A stretch of DNA of 32,814 nt, taken from the NCBI GenBank assembly GCA_009783705.1, contig WRCX01000016.1, positions 1-32,814 on the forward strand. The letters are read 5' to 3'. Shown here in pieces: positions 16,201 through 24,945 of this stretch. Position numbers and translations under genes: made by a program. This DNA is from Candidatus Bathycorpusculum hydrogenotrophicum. GTDB taxonomy: Archaea > Thermoproteota > Bathyarchaeia > Bathyarchaeales > Bathycorpusculaceae. Under the pieces are notes generated by a model, which searched no databases, was not told the origin of the DNA, and was given only the letters and a program-made list of their open reading frames with translations. Position 1 is the stretch's first letter. Every line of letters starts with the position of its first letter.

Positions 16201-18327
16201 TTATAAGCCCGGTTGTAATGCTCGCGAAAGAACTAAACCGATGAAGTTTATTATTTTGCCGTTTCTTTCTTTTCGATCCTTTATTGCAGAAAAGTTATAA
16301 TCTTTGAGCAGATCATCTATACGTGCTTCCAACATATCTCGATATGCTTCTTTTTCTTCACCCCAAACAGTAATCTCTATACGTCTATTATGATAAATTA
16401 GTACAGTCGCACTTGCGTTGTTTCCCGCTAGAACCATGCCCTCCTGCCACACGGCAATTCTTTTTTCGCTTCCTTCTTCGCGCGTCGCTATATTATTTTC
16501 ATTTTTGCAAAGGTATCTGTTGAAAAAATCAGCAGGAATTTCATCTAGTGTATCTCGCTCTACATGCGTTATGAGACTATCGGGCTTTGCACTATTAATT
16601 ACATCCGTTGGCACAAACCTAGCAGCAGCACAAGGAACAAGCAACCCATAAATACCACCTTTATTGCGAAAACCTATTTTATGATGTTCCATCAAATCAA
16701 AAATATGCTCCCTTTCACCCTTTGGATAAATGCTACTCTCATCTGCAAACACTGCATCAAAAACGTCTTCTGAATATTTAATAAGCCCAGTCTTATTTTT
16801 CTGCAAATAATCAATAACCTTATAGACCCCGCGACTAATCCAACAAGGGTCAAGCACATAATCCTCCATAAAAGCATAACTCAGTGCGACACCCAAGGTA
16901 TCAAATAATTCCACTACACGTTTTTGGTCATGTTTTTTTATACCATTACTACTAAAAATTGCCTCTAACTCATTTTTTTTCAAAATTTTTTTATTTGTTT
17001 GTTTAAATAGATTTGTTACCTCACACATGGCGCGACTGTCATTTTTGCCAAAAGCTTGATGCCCAACGCTTTCTATATAAGCCGTAAGATCTTTCTTAAA
17101 AGCATCGAAACCAGCCACATCTTTGCAAATATTAAAACTATAAAACTTGTGGATAATAGATTTGTATTCACCTTCCATGAAAGAGCTAAAATCCTCAAGA
17201 TTTTGACTACGATTATCTGACTCATTGATGACAATAAACGCCTTTGCTTTGTTTTCTGAATAAATGCGAATGGTATCAAGCCAATAGTTGAGTCGACTAA
17301 TGTCGCGACATTCCTCCTCTCGAGCATTAACAACAAGAATGTATACACAGTTTGCCGACATAAAACACCTGTGGGATGCATGATATATCACTTGTCCACC
17401 AAAATCCCACACACGTGTTTTTACACCGTTAAAATCCAACTCAATTTCGGTGTTCACACCATGAGTTGATTCTTCAGGTGTAGGATCGCTATAAGTTCCG
17501 TTGAGACGTCTCGCCAACGTTGTCTTTCCCGCACTGGCCGAACCTAGAAGTATTAATCGCGTTTCCCGCTGAGCATAAACTAAACCTCCTTGTTTTTCTG
17601 CTTCCTTCAAATAGCGGGCAACTGCAGCCGCCCCTTGTTCCATAATTTCAGCTGGAACTTTAAGGCGCGCCTGAATTTCTTTATAGTCTTCATTATCCAG
17701 AACAAGACCTTTTTTAAATAAACTTGTGTACCATTTACCCCAATATTCACAACCTAACTTGCACAAAGCACTTTGAAAATTACCCCACAAGTCCCCATAA
17801 ACAGCAAGATTTCTCCTGAAAGCATTATTTCCAGACTTTATGCTTCTTAAATCTTCAATCAGGATCGCCTTTAAGTCGATTGTAGATCCACCGAAGGCGA
17901 ATGCTTCAACGGCTGCGTCAGCTGCATCGGTTGCGACTGTATCGGGTGCGTCGTAGGTAAATGCGAAGTCGTCAACTGTGGCTACGCGGACGGCGGCAGC
18001 AACGGCCCGAACAGCCGCGTCAATTGCACGAGTATCGGCATAGGCAGCGGTTGCGCGTACGGCAACGGCAACATCAACGCGGGTATCGGCAGATGCGGCA
18101 GTTTCGTAGTTATAGGCATTGGCGACGATATCTAGTGATTTTAATATCGTAAACAGATACTTTTGCCTTTGATCCCCGCGGTTGGTGTGCTTCCAGTAAT
18201 CAAAGTTTCCGCGTATTGCCAGAAAGGGCAAGGCTCGCACGGCACACAACCAAGCAAAAAAACAAACATCCTTAAGTGCAAAACCAGACAAACTTTCCTG
18301 AATTTTATCTAGGAATTCTTTGTCCAT
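16201..18327 (-). CDS. Roc-COR family GTPase (Roco-like) with Ala-rich N-terminal region
   Basis: The 708-residue protein has a Ras-like Roc domain at about 255-425: G1 LGSASAGKT (261-269), G2 Thr in ESTHGV (288), G3 DFGGQ (308-312) and HRCFMSANCVYILVVN. The fourth motif is NESD (368-371), where NKxD is usual. A COR-type region follows (about 430-700). Residues 1-75 form a helical domain (FALKDVCFFAWLCAVRALPF, GNFDYW) of a type I cannot name. Residues about 76-146 are an Ala/Val/Asp-rich array with two ADTR units 17 residues apart, in place of the leucine-rich repeats common in Roco proteins. Such GTPases act as large dimeric switches. No partner is adjacent. Codon use lacks the strong strand skew of neighbours, and decayed sequence lies on both sides, so it may have been acquired by transfer. 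Confidence 0.85.
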   Translation of the reverse strand: MDKEFLDKIQESLSGFALKDVCFFAWLCAVRALPFLAIRGNFDYWKHTNRGDQRQKYLFTILKSLDIVANAYNYETAASADTRVDVAVAVRATAAYADTRAIDAAVRAVAAAVRVATVDDFAFTYDAPDTVATDAADAAVEAFAFGGSTIDLKAILIEDLRSIKSGNNAFRRNLAVYGDLWGNFQSALCKLGCEYWGKWYTSLFKKGLVLDNEDYKEIQARLKVPAEIMEQGAAAVARYLKEAEKQGGLVYAQRETRLILLGSASAGKTTLARRLNGTYSDPTPEESTHGVNTEIELDFNGVKTRVWDFGGQVIYHASHRCFMSANCVYILVVNAREEECRDISRLNYWLDTIRIYSENKAKAFIVINESDNRSQNLEDFSSFMEGEYKSIIHKFYSFNICKDVAGFDAFKKDLTAYIESVGHQAFGKNDSRAMCEVTNLFKQTNKKILKKNELEAIFSSNGIKKHDQKRVVELFDTLGVALSYAFMEDYVLDPCWISRGVYKVIDYLQKNKTGLIKYSEDVFDAVFADESSIYPKGEREHIFDLMEHHKIGFRNKGGIYGLLVPCAAARFVPTDVINSAKPDSLITHVERDTLDEIPADFFNRYLCKNENNIATREEGSEKRIAVWQEGMVLAGNNASATVLIYHNRRIEITVWGEEKEAYRDMLEARIDDLLKDYNFSAIKDRKERNGKIINFIGLVLSRALQPGL
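17895..18110 (-). repeat. GC-rich degenerate coding repeat in the Roco-like gene
   Basis: This part of the GTPase gene encodes an Ala/Val/Arg/Asp-rich array (ADTRVDVAVAVRATAAY, then ADTRAIDAAVRAVAAAV). Its sequence is GC-richer than the surrounding gene and rich in CG dinucleotides. The degenerate 51-bp (17-aa) period suggests repeat expansion. The plus-strand ORF over it is a shadow. Confidence 0.6.
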
Positions 18328-19042
18328 AACATACCCACTTAAATTTATACTAACACATCTGTAATTATTAAATAATCATGTTATCGCAAAAGTTACTGCT
18401 CAACCAATTATGTGAATTATTTTTGATGCTTTTGATGCAACAAACATGATAGGGATCACATGAATATTTTGCCAGTATTTGGTGTTCGGAATATTGTCAA
18501 CATCGGAATAATGCTGGAGGTCGGAACCGGTCAGATAGTTAGGGAACAACAACTGAAGAACAAAACTTTGTTTTTATGGTTTATCCAAGTCCACGCCTAC
18601 AGGCGACTCAACAACTTGACAAACTTAAGGTTTGGCGTTTTCTGAGTTTAGGACCCACAATAGCACTTTTTTATACGATAGACTTCAGTTTCTGTTTTTG
18701 GAAACGGTCGCTCATGCGTTTGCGTGCGGCACAACTTTTGCAGAGAATCTATTTGTTTTTGCGTGTAATCCAATTTTGACATCGGATACTTATCCGATTA
18801 GCGGTCACGATGTTTAATATCATTGTTCTATGTCAAACAACAGGTTTACTCATTAAAAAATTGGACAAAATACAGAAAAATGGTCTAAATTCTAAATAAA
18901 ACTAGAACAGTATATCCTTGTAGTTTAAATAAATCTCTGCTTTCAAGTTATAGTCGAGGTTAGTTAAACCTCACCTTGTTTTGTTATTATTTTAAAAATA
19001 GTTTTTTCGGTCCGCTTCTGTCATGAAGGGAATTAGGTAGCT
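18328..19042. other. Intergenic region with possible degenerate coding sequence
   Basis: This divergent region separates the GTPase (minus) from the plus-strand gene at 19043. Between 18460 and 18817 three overlapping frames are each open for 60-67 codons but none has a promoter, Shine-Dalgarno motif or recognisable domain. They may be pieces of one frameshifted gene. 18820-19020 is AT-rich with a TATA-like run (ATTTTAAAAATAG, about 18990-19002) before 19043. No transposase end or attachment repeat was found. Confidence 0.35.
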
Positions 19043-19441
19043 ATGGTTCTAAAACAAAAAGAACTCGTTGATGAGTTGAAAATTGAGTGGAAACGGCTCT
19101 GGCGGGAAAGGGTAGATGATAGAGTTCGTGCTGAGGGTATTGCATGTGATGATTACAGTTCGCTTTTTATCGATAAGGGCACCATTATTCATGCGACTCG
19201 GGATTTTAAGGCCCTTAATTTTAAAGATATTCTCCATCAACATGAAGTCGCAGACCCTGAGCGCTATGTTGCCCCTGATCCACAGGTGGGTGGCTGGAGT
19301 AAATTTGTCAAAGATAACATCATTATGAAATCACAGAGCAAAAACGAAAAATTTGTAGAATACTATAGCAACAACAACCGTGGGGTTCATAGTGAGAAGC
19401 AGGCGCAACGGAAAAGTGGCCGAGGCTGGTTGCATATCTAA
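19043..19441 (+). CDS. Protein of unknown function, first gene of the glycan region
   Basis: I do not recognise this 132-residue protein. It is charged, with no signal peptide or membrane helix: an N-terminal helix (QKELVDELKIEWKRLWRERV), a central segment with DYSSLFIDKGTIIHATRDF, VGGWSKFVKDNIIM, and a basic tail (HSEKQAQRKSGRGWLHI). AGGT at 19035-19038 is a weak Shine-Dalgarno motif for ATG 19043. It is followed 21 bases later by a winged-helix gene, and the two may be a small regulatory pair preceding the surface-glycan genes. Confidence 0.6.
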   Translation: MVLKQKELVDELKIEWKRLWRERVDDRVRAEGIACDDYSSLFIDKGTIIHATRDFKALNFKDILHQHEVADPERYVAPDPQVGGWSKFVKDNIIMKSQSKNEKFVEYYSNNNRGVHSEKQAQRKSGRGWLHI

Positions 19442-19462
19442 TTTTGAGTAGAAGGCGTTTGT

Positions 19463-19825
19463 TTGGTTAATTATCGCGATAGGCTAGACATAATTGCTGA
19501 TATTCTTGTTGTGGTCAGCAGAGAGGCTAAAAAAACGCAGATTATGTATCAGGCTAATTTGAGCTACAAGGTTTTACAGCGTTATCTAAATGAAATTGCG
19601 GGTGCCGCTCTTATTCGATTTGAGGATGATCAGCAGATTTATCGGTTAACTGGCAAGGGGCAGAATTATTTGGATGCCTACAAAGAATATGCCCGGTGCA
19701 GCAAAAATATGGAAAAACGCCTCAATGATTTCACTGCTAAGCAAAAAATTCTCCAAGAACTCTGCCTCGCCCAAAGCGATTTTTCCAATCAACAATTCCA
19801 AACGGATGAACCAATTGAAACTTGA
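19463..19825 (+). CDS. Winged-helix DNA-binding protein (archaeal HTH_45-like)
   Basis: The 120-residue protein fits the small archaeal winged-helix family. RLDIIADILVVVSREAKKTQ is the first helix, IMYQANLSYKVLQRYLNEI the recognition helix pair, and ALIRFEDDQQIYRLTGKGQN the wing. The C-terminal half (about 70-110) is a helix suited to dimerisation. Such proteins bind promoter DNA as dimers, and it may regulate the following surface-glycan operon. The start is TTG 19463, with AAGG five to eight bases upstream. The DUF1616-like gene follows after 21 bases. There is no obvious ligand-binding domain. Confidence 0.85.
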   Translation: MVNYRDRLDIIADILVVVSREAKKTQIMYQANLSYKVLQRYLNEIAGAALIRFEDDQQIYRLTGKGQNYLDAYKEYARCSKNMEKRLNDFTAKQKILQELCLAQSDFSNQQFQTDEPIET

Positions 19826-19846
19826 AAATCAGAAGGTGAAAACCAG

Positions 19847-20428
19847 ATGAGCTCTCAGCGTAATATAGCTCTTATTGTTATCATATGTGTTGTGGGGGTG
19901 TTGCTTGTGGTTTCTCCATTTCTGCAACAGCTCACAATTGCACCGCAAAAGGAGTCTTTTAGTGAGATGGCTCTGTTTAGTTCCAATCATAGAACCGATT
20001 ATCCCTCAAATGCTACCTCGGGTGAAACCTATGAGCTGATTATAGAGGTTACTAATCAGCTGGGTTATGATGCGGATTATACCATTGAGGCGAAGTTCCG
20101 AAATACTACTCAGCCGGGACCAGATAGTTTTAACCATACAAGCAGTTCCCTGATAGCTTTGGAGAGCTTTAGAGTATCTGCAAATAATAATCAGACTGTA
20201 GAGGTGCCTCTTGAGGTGTCTTTTCAATTCAGCCCTACGGGGTATGTGGATTTGCTCACGCTTAACAACAAACCCTATCCCCTCAGTACACAATTAGAAT
20301 ATGATATAGAGAGAAACAATTACTATGGTAATTTGTTTTTTGAGTTGTGGGTTTATAATCAAACCACCAGCCGCTTAGAATATCATGAGCGGTATTTGAG
20401 TTTGTGGCTAAAAATGAACACCGAATAG
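19847..20428 (+). CDS. DUF1616-like membrane-anchored surface protein
   Basis: This 193-residue protein has an N-terminal transmembrane anchor (NIALIVIICVVGVLLVVSPF) and an extracellular beta-sandwich: EMALFSSNHRTDYPSNATSG, YELIIEVTNQLGYDADYTIE, then FFELWVYNQTTSRLEYHER. The pattern of a 'YP-N-SGE-Y-L-V-N-E/Q-YT' core resembles DUF1616, an archaeal family often found beside cell-surface glycan genes. Several N-x-S/T sequons occur in the outer part. AAGGTGA at 19833-19839 supports ATG 19847. Its role is unknown; it could bind or present the glycan made by the neighbouring enzymes. Confidence 0.75.
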   Translation: MSSQRNIALIVIICVVGVLLVVSPFLQQLTIAPQKESFSEMALFSSNHRTDYPSNATSGETYELIIEVTNQLGYDADYTIEAKFRNTTQPGPDSFNHTSSSLIALESFRVSANNNQTVEVPLEVSFQFSPTGYVDLLTLNNKPYPLSTQLEYDIERNNYYGNLFFELWVYNQTTSRLEYHERYLSLWLKMNTE

Positions 20429-20445
20429 TTTATGGAGGTTTTAGT

Positions 20446-21075
20446 TTGGTTTTTAGAGCAAACACGATTTTAGCTGTAGGTGCGCATCCTGATGATATAG
20501 AGTTAGGTTGTGGTGGGACTATCCAAGCGGCTTCCAAGCTGGGAAAAAAGGTTATTGCAGTTTTTATGTCCAAAGGCGAGCACAGCGGCAATCCTGAAGT
20601 TAGACCCAAAGAAAGCATTGAAGCGCTATCGGTGTTGGGTATAGATGAGGTGTATTTTGGGGATTTTCCAGATACCGAGATTCCCTGTTCAAGGCAGGCC
20701 ATAGATTTTTTGGAGGCTTTCTACATAGCTAACAAACCTGAAACTATTCTCACCCATACGGTAAATGATATTCATCAGGATCATCGTCAAGTTGGCTGGG
20801 TATCCATGTCTGCGTTTCGAAATGCGCCTCAGATTTTGGCTTATGAGACGCCTCGGGTTACTCAAAATTTTTCTCCTACCTATTTTGTGGATATAACGAC
20901 TAGTGTGGATGATAAGTGGACGGCTCTTAAGTGTCATTTTTCGCAGAAAACAAAACGCTACATCACCTATGAATCAATGGTTAATTTGGCTTCGTTCAGA
21001 GGAAGCCAGGTGGGTTTGCCAGCGGCTGAGGCTTTTGAAGTTGTACGCTATATTGAGCATTTAGGTGTACCTTGA
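20446..21075 (+). CDS. PIG-L/LmbE family N-acetylglucosamine deacetylase
   Basis: These zinc enzymes remove N-acetyl groups from sugars or sugar conjugates. The 209-residue protein has the zinc motif AHPDD (A13 H14 P15 D16 D17), part of AVGAHPDDIELGCGG, and the second motif HQDHRQVG (H110, D112, H113), which together supply the metal ligands and general base. The frame is open from GTG 20404, inside the DUF1616-like gene, but GGAGGT at 20434-20439 lies six bases before TTG 20446 and so decides the start. With the WbqC, DegT and methyltransferase genes downstream, it probably works in making or trimming an amino sugar of the envelope. Confidence 0.92.
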   Translation: MVFRANTILAVGAHPDDIELGCGGTIQAASKLGKKVIAVFMSKGEHSGNPEVRPKESIEALSVLGIDEVYFGDFPDTEIPCSRQAIDFLEAFYIANKPETILTHTVNDIHQDHRQVGWVSMSAFRNAPQILAYETPRVTQNFSPTYFVDITTSVDDKWTALKCHFSQKTKRYITYESMVNLASFRGSQVGLPAAEAFEVVRYIEHLGVP

Positions 21076-21084
21076 GGCTTAGAT

Positions 21085-21756
21085 TTGATTGCAGCGGGCC
21101 ACCAACCGAATTATTTGCCTTGGCTGGGATTTTTTGATAAAATGCAACAGGCCGATCTATTTATCATCGAAGATAATATCCAATTTGAGCGTCAAGGCTT
21201 CATAAGTAGAAATAAAATAATGACCGCCCAGGGAGTACGGTGGTTAAGTGTACCTATAGAGCACACCAACAATCCTCTGCTCATAAAAGATGCAAAAATT
21301 GCCAATCAGAGTAAACCGCGATGGAGACATAAACACTGGGCAACCCTAAAACACAGTTACTGCAAATCGCCCTACTGGGTAGATTTCGCTGATTTTTTTG
21401 AAGAAACCTACCAGCAAGAATGGACATATCTAATGGATCTAAACATGCACCTCATCAGGGGCATCATGGGATTTCTCAACATAGATAAACCGCTGGTTTT
21501 GGGGTCTTCTCTTTGTGCTGAGGGCAAAAAAACCGAGTTACTGGTCAACCAATGCAAACAAGTCGGCGCCAACATCCAACTAGCAGGTAAAGGCAGCAAA
21601 GACTACATCAACCAAACACTCTTTACAAAGCAGGGCATTGAGCTTATTTTCCAAGAATTCACCCCACCCAAATACTCCCAAACCACAACAGAGGGTTTTG
21701 TTGACAACCTCTCAGTTGTAGATTATCTATTTTGTACAGGTGGAAAACCCTGGTAG
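21085..21756 (+). CDS. WbqC-like family protein
   Basis: The 223-residue protein begins IAAGHQPNYLPWLGFFDKM, the characteristic WbqC start, and continues with FIIEDNIQFERQGFISRNKI, VRWLSVPIEH and LLVNQCKQVGAN. WbqC-like genes occur in O-antigen and other polysaccharide clusters. Their biochemistry is not firmly established, although a role in modifying an amino sugar has been proposed. The start is TTG 21085, with GAGG at 21074-21077 seven bases upstream. The stop lies 16 bases before the start of the aminotransferase, and an alternative start of that gene would overlap it. The 3' half uses A/C-ending codons. Confidence 0.9.
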   Translation: MIAAGHQPNYLPWLGFFDKMQQADLFIIEDNIQFERQGFISRNKIMTAQGVRWLSVPIEHTNNPLLIKDAKIANQSKPRWRHKHWATLKHSYCKSPYWVDFADFFEETYQQEWTYLMDLNMHLIRGIMGFLNIDKPLVLGSSLCAEGKKTELLVNQCKQVGANIQLAGKGSKDYINQTLFTKQGIELIFQEFTPPKYSQTTTEGFVDNLSVVDYLFCTGGKPW

Positions 21757-21772
21757 AGGAGGAGAGATAAAG

Positions 21773-22903
21773 ATGAGTGTTTCGTCGGCTTTGCCTTATT
21801 TTTCAAGTGATAGCTTAGAGGCTATTTTGGCTGATATGGCGCAGATGTTAAAGAGTGGGCAATTAACTGATGGACCGTTTAGCCAAGAATTCGAACATCA
21901 ATTTGCCGCCTATACGGGGGTTAAGTATGGTGTTGCGGTGAGTTCGGGTTCTGCGGCGCTAGATGTTGCTCTGCGATGTTTGGGGGTGCAGAACAAAGAA
22001 GTTATTGTTCCGACCAATACGTTTGTTTCAACGCCTAATAGTGTGGTTTTGGCGGGTGGCAAACCTGTTTTTGCAGATATGAATCCCCATACTCTCTGCA
22101 TTGACATAGATGATGCTAAACGTAGAGTTACTTCAAAGACCGTGGGGGTTATTGTGGTGCATATTGCGGGGTTGATTTGTCCTCAGATACAAGAACTCGC
22201 AGAATTTTGTAGAGAAAAAGGTCTGTTTCTTCTAGAAGATAGTGCGCATGCTCATGGAGCAACCCTTGATGACCAGAAAGCGGGGACATTTGGGGATGTG
22301 GGTTGTTTTTCGTTTTATCCCACCAAAGTTATGACATCATGCGAAGGCGGCATGATCCTAACAAATGATAAAGAATTAGCTGATGCCGCTCGGTGTATAC
22401 GTTCCTGTGGTCAAAATGCTGATCGGCAGATGGTGGTGTTGGGAGATAATTGGCGGTTAAGTGAACCTGCAGCCATTGTGGGTCTTCATCAGTTAGAACA
22501 TTTAGAAGAGTTTTTGCTAAAGCGCAACCAAATCGCTGTCTGGTATGAACAAGCCCTGCAAGATATCGAAGAGATTACTCTATTTAAGACTCCTTCAAAT
22601 ATTCGGCATAGTTACTACAAATATCCTCTAAAACTCTCAGAGAAAATTAATCGCCAAAAAGCTACAGTGACGCTTAAAGAGAAATTTGGAATTGAAACGG
22701 GGCATATCTACTATCCGCCCTGTCATCTTCACCCCTACTACATGGAGACCTATGGGACCCGTATGGGTGATATGCCCTCAGCTGAGCGGGTGCTAAAGCA
22801 GGTGATGTGTTTACCTATGCACTATCAGCTAACCAAACAGACCATCCAGCACATCTGTGAAGCCCTAAATGACACCCTCAAAATTGCGGCATCTAAGGTT
22901 TGA
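21773..22903 (+). CDS. DegT/DnrJ/EryC1/StrS-family sugar aminotransferase
   Basis: These PLP enzymes transfer an amino group to a keto-sugar nucleotide. The 376-residue protein shows VAVSSGSAALDVALR (cofactor phosphate), LLEDSAHAHGA (Asp of the PLP pyridine), and SFYPTKVMTSCEGGM, where Lys185 should form the Schiff base. NWRLSEPAAIVGLHQLE and YYPPCHLHPYY near the end are also family features. The frame is open from GTG 21740, but GGAGGAGA just upstream supports ATG 21773. It is in the same operon as PIG-L and WbqC. A keto substrate might come from the Gfo/Idh enzyme encoded further on, which is inference. Confidence 0.95.
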   Translation: MSVSSALPYFSSDSLEAILADMAQMLKSGQLTDGPFSQEFEHQFAAYTGVKYGVAVSSGSAALDVALRCLGVQNKEVIVPTNTFVSTPNSVVLAGGKPVFADMNPHTLCIDIDDAKRRVTSKTVGVIVVHIAGLICPQIQELAEFCREKGLFLLEDSAHAHGATLDDQKAGTFGDVGCFSFYPTKVMTSCEGGMILTNDKELADAARCIRSCGQNADRQMVVLGDNWRLSEPAAIVGLHQLEHLEEFLLKRNQIAVWYEQALQDIEEITLFKTPSNIRHSYYKYPLKLSEKINRQKATVTLKEKFGIETGHIYYPPCHLHPYYMETYGTRMGDMPSAERVLKQVMCLPMHYQLTKQTIQHICEALNDTLKIAASKV

Positions 22904-22916
22904 TTGGTTATTACTT

Positions 22917-23531
22917 ATGTCTCAAAACGAACAAAATAGGGTATCTCAGCGGTTTCCCATCCGTGAATCTGAGCTAGACCGCTTCAAATTAGGTAAACAA
23001 CAATTTCACCAAACCATAGGCTTTAACCCCACTGATTCAGTTCTTTGTTTAGACATAGCTTGTGGATCTAACCCCTTTCCCAAGGCCAATGTGCTCTGTG
23101 ACTTAAACGTTAAACCCGTGCCTGATCGAAATATGAGAAATTTAGTTACAAGCGGAAAACCGTTTGTTATGTGTAGCTGTACCGCATTGCCCTTTAGAGA
23201 TAAAACCTTTGATTTTGTAACCAGCTACTACCTAATTGAGCATATAGAGAACCCGGGAGGTTTGGTTAGAGAGTTAAAACGTGTCGCAAAACACGGCTAT
23301 ATCCAAAGTCCATCATGGCTAAACGAGCTACTCTATGGTGAAAAAGTGCATTTATGGGTCATTTTTAAAAATAAAGATAAACTTTATGTAAAATCCCTAA
23401 AAAAAGGAGCCCTGCCGCCATTTCGCTTCGGATTTTTCTTTCACCGCCTCTACAACCAACCCTCCTGGAAAATAATACATGCCATCCTCGACGAAAAATT
23501 CCACCTCTTCACCATAACCTATACCTTTTAA
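22917..23531 (+). CDS. Class I SAM-dependent methyltransferase
   Basis: The 204-residue protein has the SAM-binding loop VLCLDIACGSNPFPKA, an acidic strand end (VLCDLN) and the later motifs CTALPFRDKTFDFVTSYYLI and EHIENPGGLVRELKRV. This is the layout of methyltransferase domain 11, commonly found in sugar and lipid modification clusters. The C-terminal part (VHLWVIFKNKDKLYVKSLKK, FRFGFFFHRLYN) is less typical and may contact the substrate or membrane. The frame is open from 22869 inside the aminotransferase, but ATG 22917 gives a normal N-terminus. No clear Shine-Dalgarno motif precedes it. It probably methylates the sugar or carrier made by the cluster. Confidence 0.85.
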   Translation: MSQNEQNRVSQRFPIRESELDRFKLGKQQFHQTIGFNPTDSVLCLDIACGSNPFPKANVLCDLNVKPVPDRNMRNLVTSGKPFVMCSCTALPFRDKTFDFVTSYYLIEHIENPGGLVRELKRVAKHGYIQSPSWLNELLYGEKVHLWVIFKNKDKLYVKSLKKGALPPFRFGFFFHRLYNQPSWKIIHAILDEKFHLFTITYTF

Positions 23532-23711
23532 CATCGAACAAAATGCCTCTAAACCAATGTTTCCGGTAATCCATGAGATATCGTTGTTTTTTTGTTTTTT
23601 GTGGTAGTAGAACATTTGGGGTTTGTTCGGGATATCTTATCCTTAGAGCTTTAAAAGTTCGTTTCCCCGAGTAACTCTTAACGCCGGTCTGGGTTTTGGA
23701 GGACTTTTTCT
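23532..23711 (+). promoter_or_regulatory. Intergenic region with promoter of the DPM-like gene
   Basis: GAGCTTTAAAAG near 23645-23656 is a TATA candidate giving a leader of about 35 nt. GGAGGA at 23698-23703 is a good Shine-Dalgarno motif for GTG 23712. The glycosyltransferase may therefore have its own promoter besides read-through from the upstream operon. Confidence 0.45.
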
Positions 23712-24413
23712 GTGGTAACTGAACTAAGCTCAAGCATATCTGTGATTATTGCAACATTAAATGAGGAAGAAGGCATAGGGCCAACCATAGATGAGATGCA
23801 AAAAATTCTAAATAACCCCTACATGGTTGTGGTTGATGGCAACAGTGTGGATCGAACCATCGAGATAGCCAAAAACAGGGGCGCAGACGTTATGCTCCAA
23901 GAGGGCATAGGTAAAGGGGCCGCCATGTTTCAGGGTATTAAAACAATGGCCGCAAAAGTTCCATATATTGTCTTCACTGATGCCGACTATACCTACCCCG
24001 CACAGTACATTCCTCAGATGGTCGAGATCTTAGAAGCTAATCCACATGTGGGTATGGTTATTGGGAATCGTTTCAAAGGCCAATACAATCTCTCAAAAAC
24101 AATAACCAACCCCTTCTATGTGGGCAACAAACTCTTGGCTTTTGCTCAGCTGGTTATGAATGGAGTAAACCTAGGAGACCCACTCTCGGGTCTGCGGGTA
24201 GTGCGAACCGAAGCCTTAGACGGCTGGAAACCCAAAAGCAAGGGCTTTGATGTAGAAGCAGAAATGAACACTATTGTGGAGCGCAGAGGATATGGCATCA
24301 TGGAAGTGCCCATAGACTATCGAAACCGAATGGGAGAAAAAAAACTCAAACTCAGACATGGATTAGGCATAATGAAGCGAATTTTAACAGAAAGCTTTTC
24401 CCTTGAGACCTAA
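23712..24413 (+). CDS. GT2 glycosyltransferase, dolichol-phosphate-mannose-synthase-like
   Basis: The 233-residue protein is a GT-A fold family 2 enzyme. It shows ISVIIATLNEEEGIGPTIDE, MVVVDGNSVDRTIEIAKNRG (nucleotide binding), FTDADYTYPAQYI (DxD metal motif) and GDPLSGLRVVRTEAL, then DVEAEMNTIVERRG. Without membrane segments it resembles DPM1- or AglJ/AglD-type enzymes that load a sugar on to a polyprenyl-phosphate carrier at the inner face of the membrane. That would be the first transfer step for the glycan made in this region. GTG 23712 has a Shine-Dalgarno motif. The gene ends at a convergent junction with a hairpin. Confidence 0.92.
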   Translation: MVTELSSSISVIIATLNEEEGIGPTIDEMQKILNNPYMVVVDGNSVDRTIEIAKNRGADVMLQEGIGKGAAMFQGIKTMAAKVPYIVFTDADYTYPAQYIPQMVEILEANPHVGMVIGNRFKGQYNLSKTITNPFYVGNKLLAFAQLVMNGVNLGDPLSGLRVVRTEALDGWKPKSKGFDVEAEMNTIVERRGYGIMEVPIDYRNRMGEKKLKLRHGLGIMKRILTESFSLET

Positions 24414-24503
24414 CGGGCTACCGAATCATGTACGTTAACTGTGTAATTTGTGTGTATTTAGCTTGGTAAGTGTTTATGCAGGGTTGTAGTGGGTTGTTGT
24501 GTT

Positions 24504-24538
24504 TGGCCAAATGAGAGTAAATTTCATTTGCGTGGCCA
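24504..24538. terminator. Hairpin at convergent junction (terminator candidate)
   Basis: TGGCCAAATGA (24504-24514) pairs with TCATTT (24524-24529) and GGCCA (24534-24538), leaving a 4-nt bulge and a 9-nt loop. It lies between the DPM-like gene (plus) and the DUF4177-like gene (minus), 13 nt from the stop of the latter. Confidence 0.5.
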
Positions 24539-24550
24539 GAACTACATATG

Positions 24551-24757
24551 CTACTTTTCTTTTCTAAAGGTAATTAATATGGCGCTGTGTAGATGTGCAG
24601 TGATTCCATTTGCCATATAGGAATATGTGACAAGTTCCCAGCCTTCTTGGGTTCGTTTGTTGATTAATTCATCAAGGCGAGCTATGTCTGTCTCGTTAGT
24701 TTTGTCATCGACCCATTTTATGTTTGTTGTTAAAACTTCACTTTTATATTCAAACAT
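24551..24757 (-). CDS. DUF4177-like small protein
   Basis: From ATG 24757 the protein has 68 residues: MFEYKSEVLTTNIKWVD, then TDIARLDELINKRTQEGWEL, then VTYSYMANG and a final strand SAILITFRKEK. This is the typical DUF4177 pattern of a strand, a helix, an EGWEL turn and a last hydrophobic strand, and it is clearer than in the protein at 824. The frame is open to 24847, but AGAGGT at 24765-24770 and a TATA box (minus strand, about 24788-24800) fit ATG 24757. Function is unknown. It is on the opposite strand to the glycan genes and probably independent of them. Confidence 0.75.
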   Translation of the reverse strand: MFEYKSEVLTTNIKWVDDKTNETDIARLDELINKRTQEGWELVTYSYMANGITAHLHSAILITFRKEK

Positions 24758-24945
24758 CTGTCTTACCTCTTCCCATTTGAAACTGTCGATGGATAATAAA
24801 TTTTTTGGCTCACAGATCCATAGCTGACAGAGGTCCAGCCAAATCACAATACACTATCACAGGCACCAGTATCACTCAAAAATTGCCACCAGCTAATATA
24901 CTAAATTCAGATTTTATGTGGATATGCTTGGGGCTTTCAAGAGGG

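Noticed and set aside
17961-18152. Arg/Gln-rich plus-strand ORF
   Set aside because: Complement of the Ala-rich repeat array of the Roco-like gene.
18460-18817. Three overlapping plus-strand ORFs of about 60-67 codons
   Set aside because: No start signals or domains; kept only as possible degenerate coding sequence.
15740-19042. Insertion sequence or integrated element around the GTPase gene
   Set aside because: No transposase, integrase, terminal inverted repeats or target duplications could be found, so only an accessory region is claimed.
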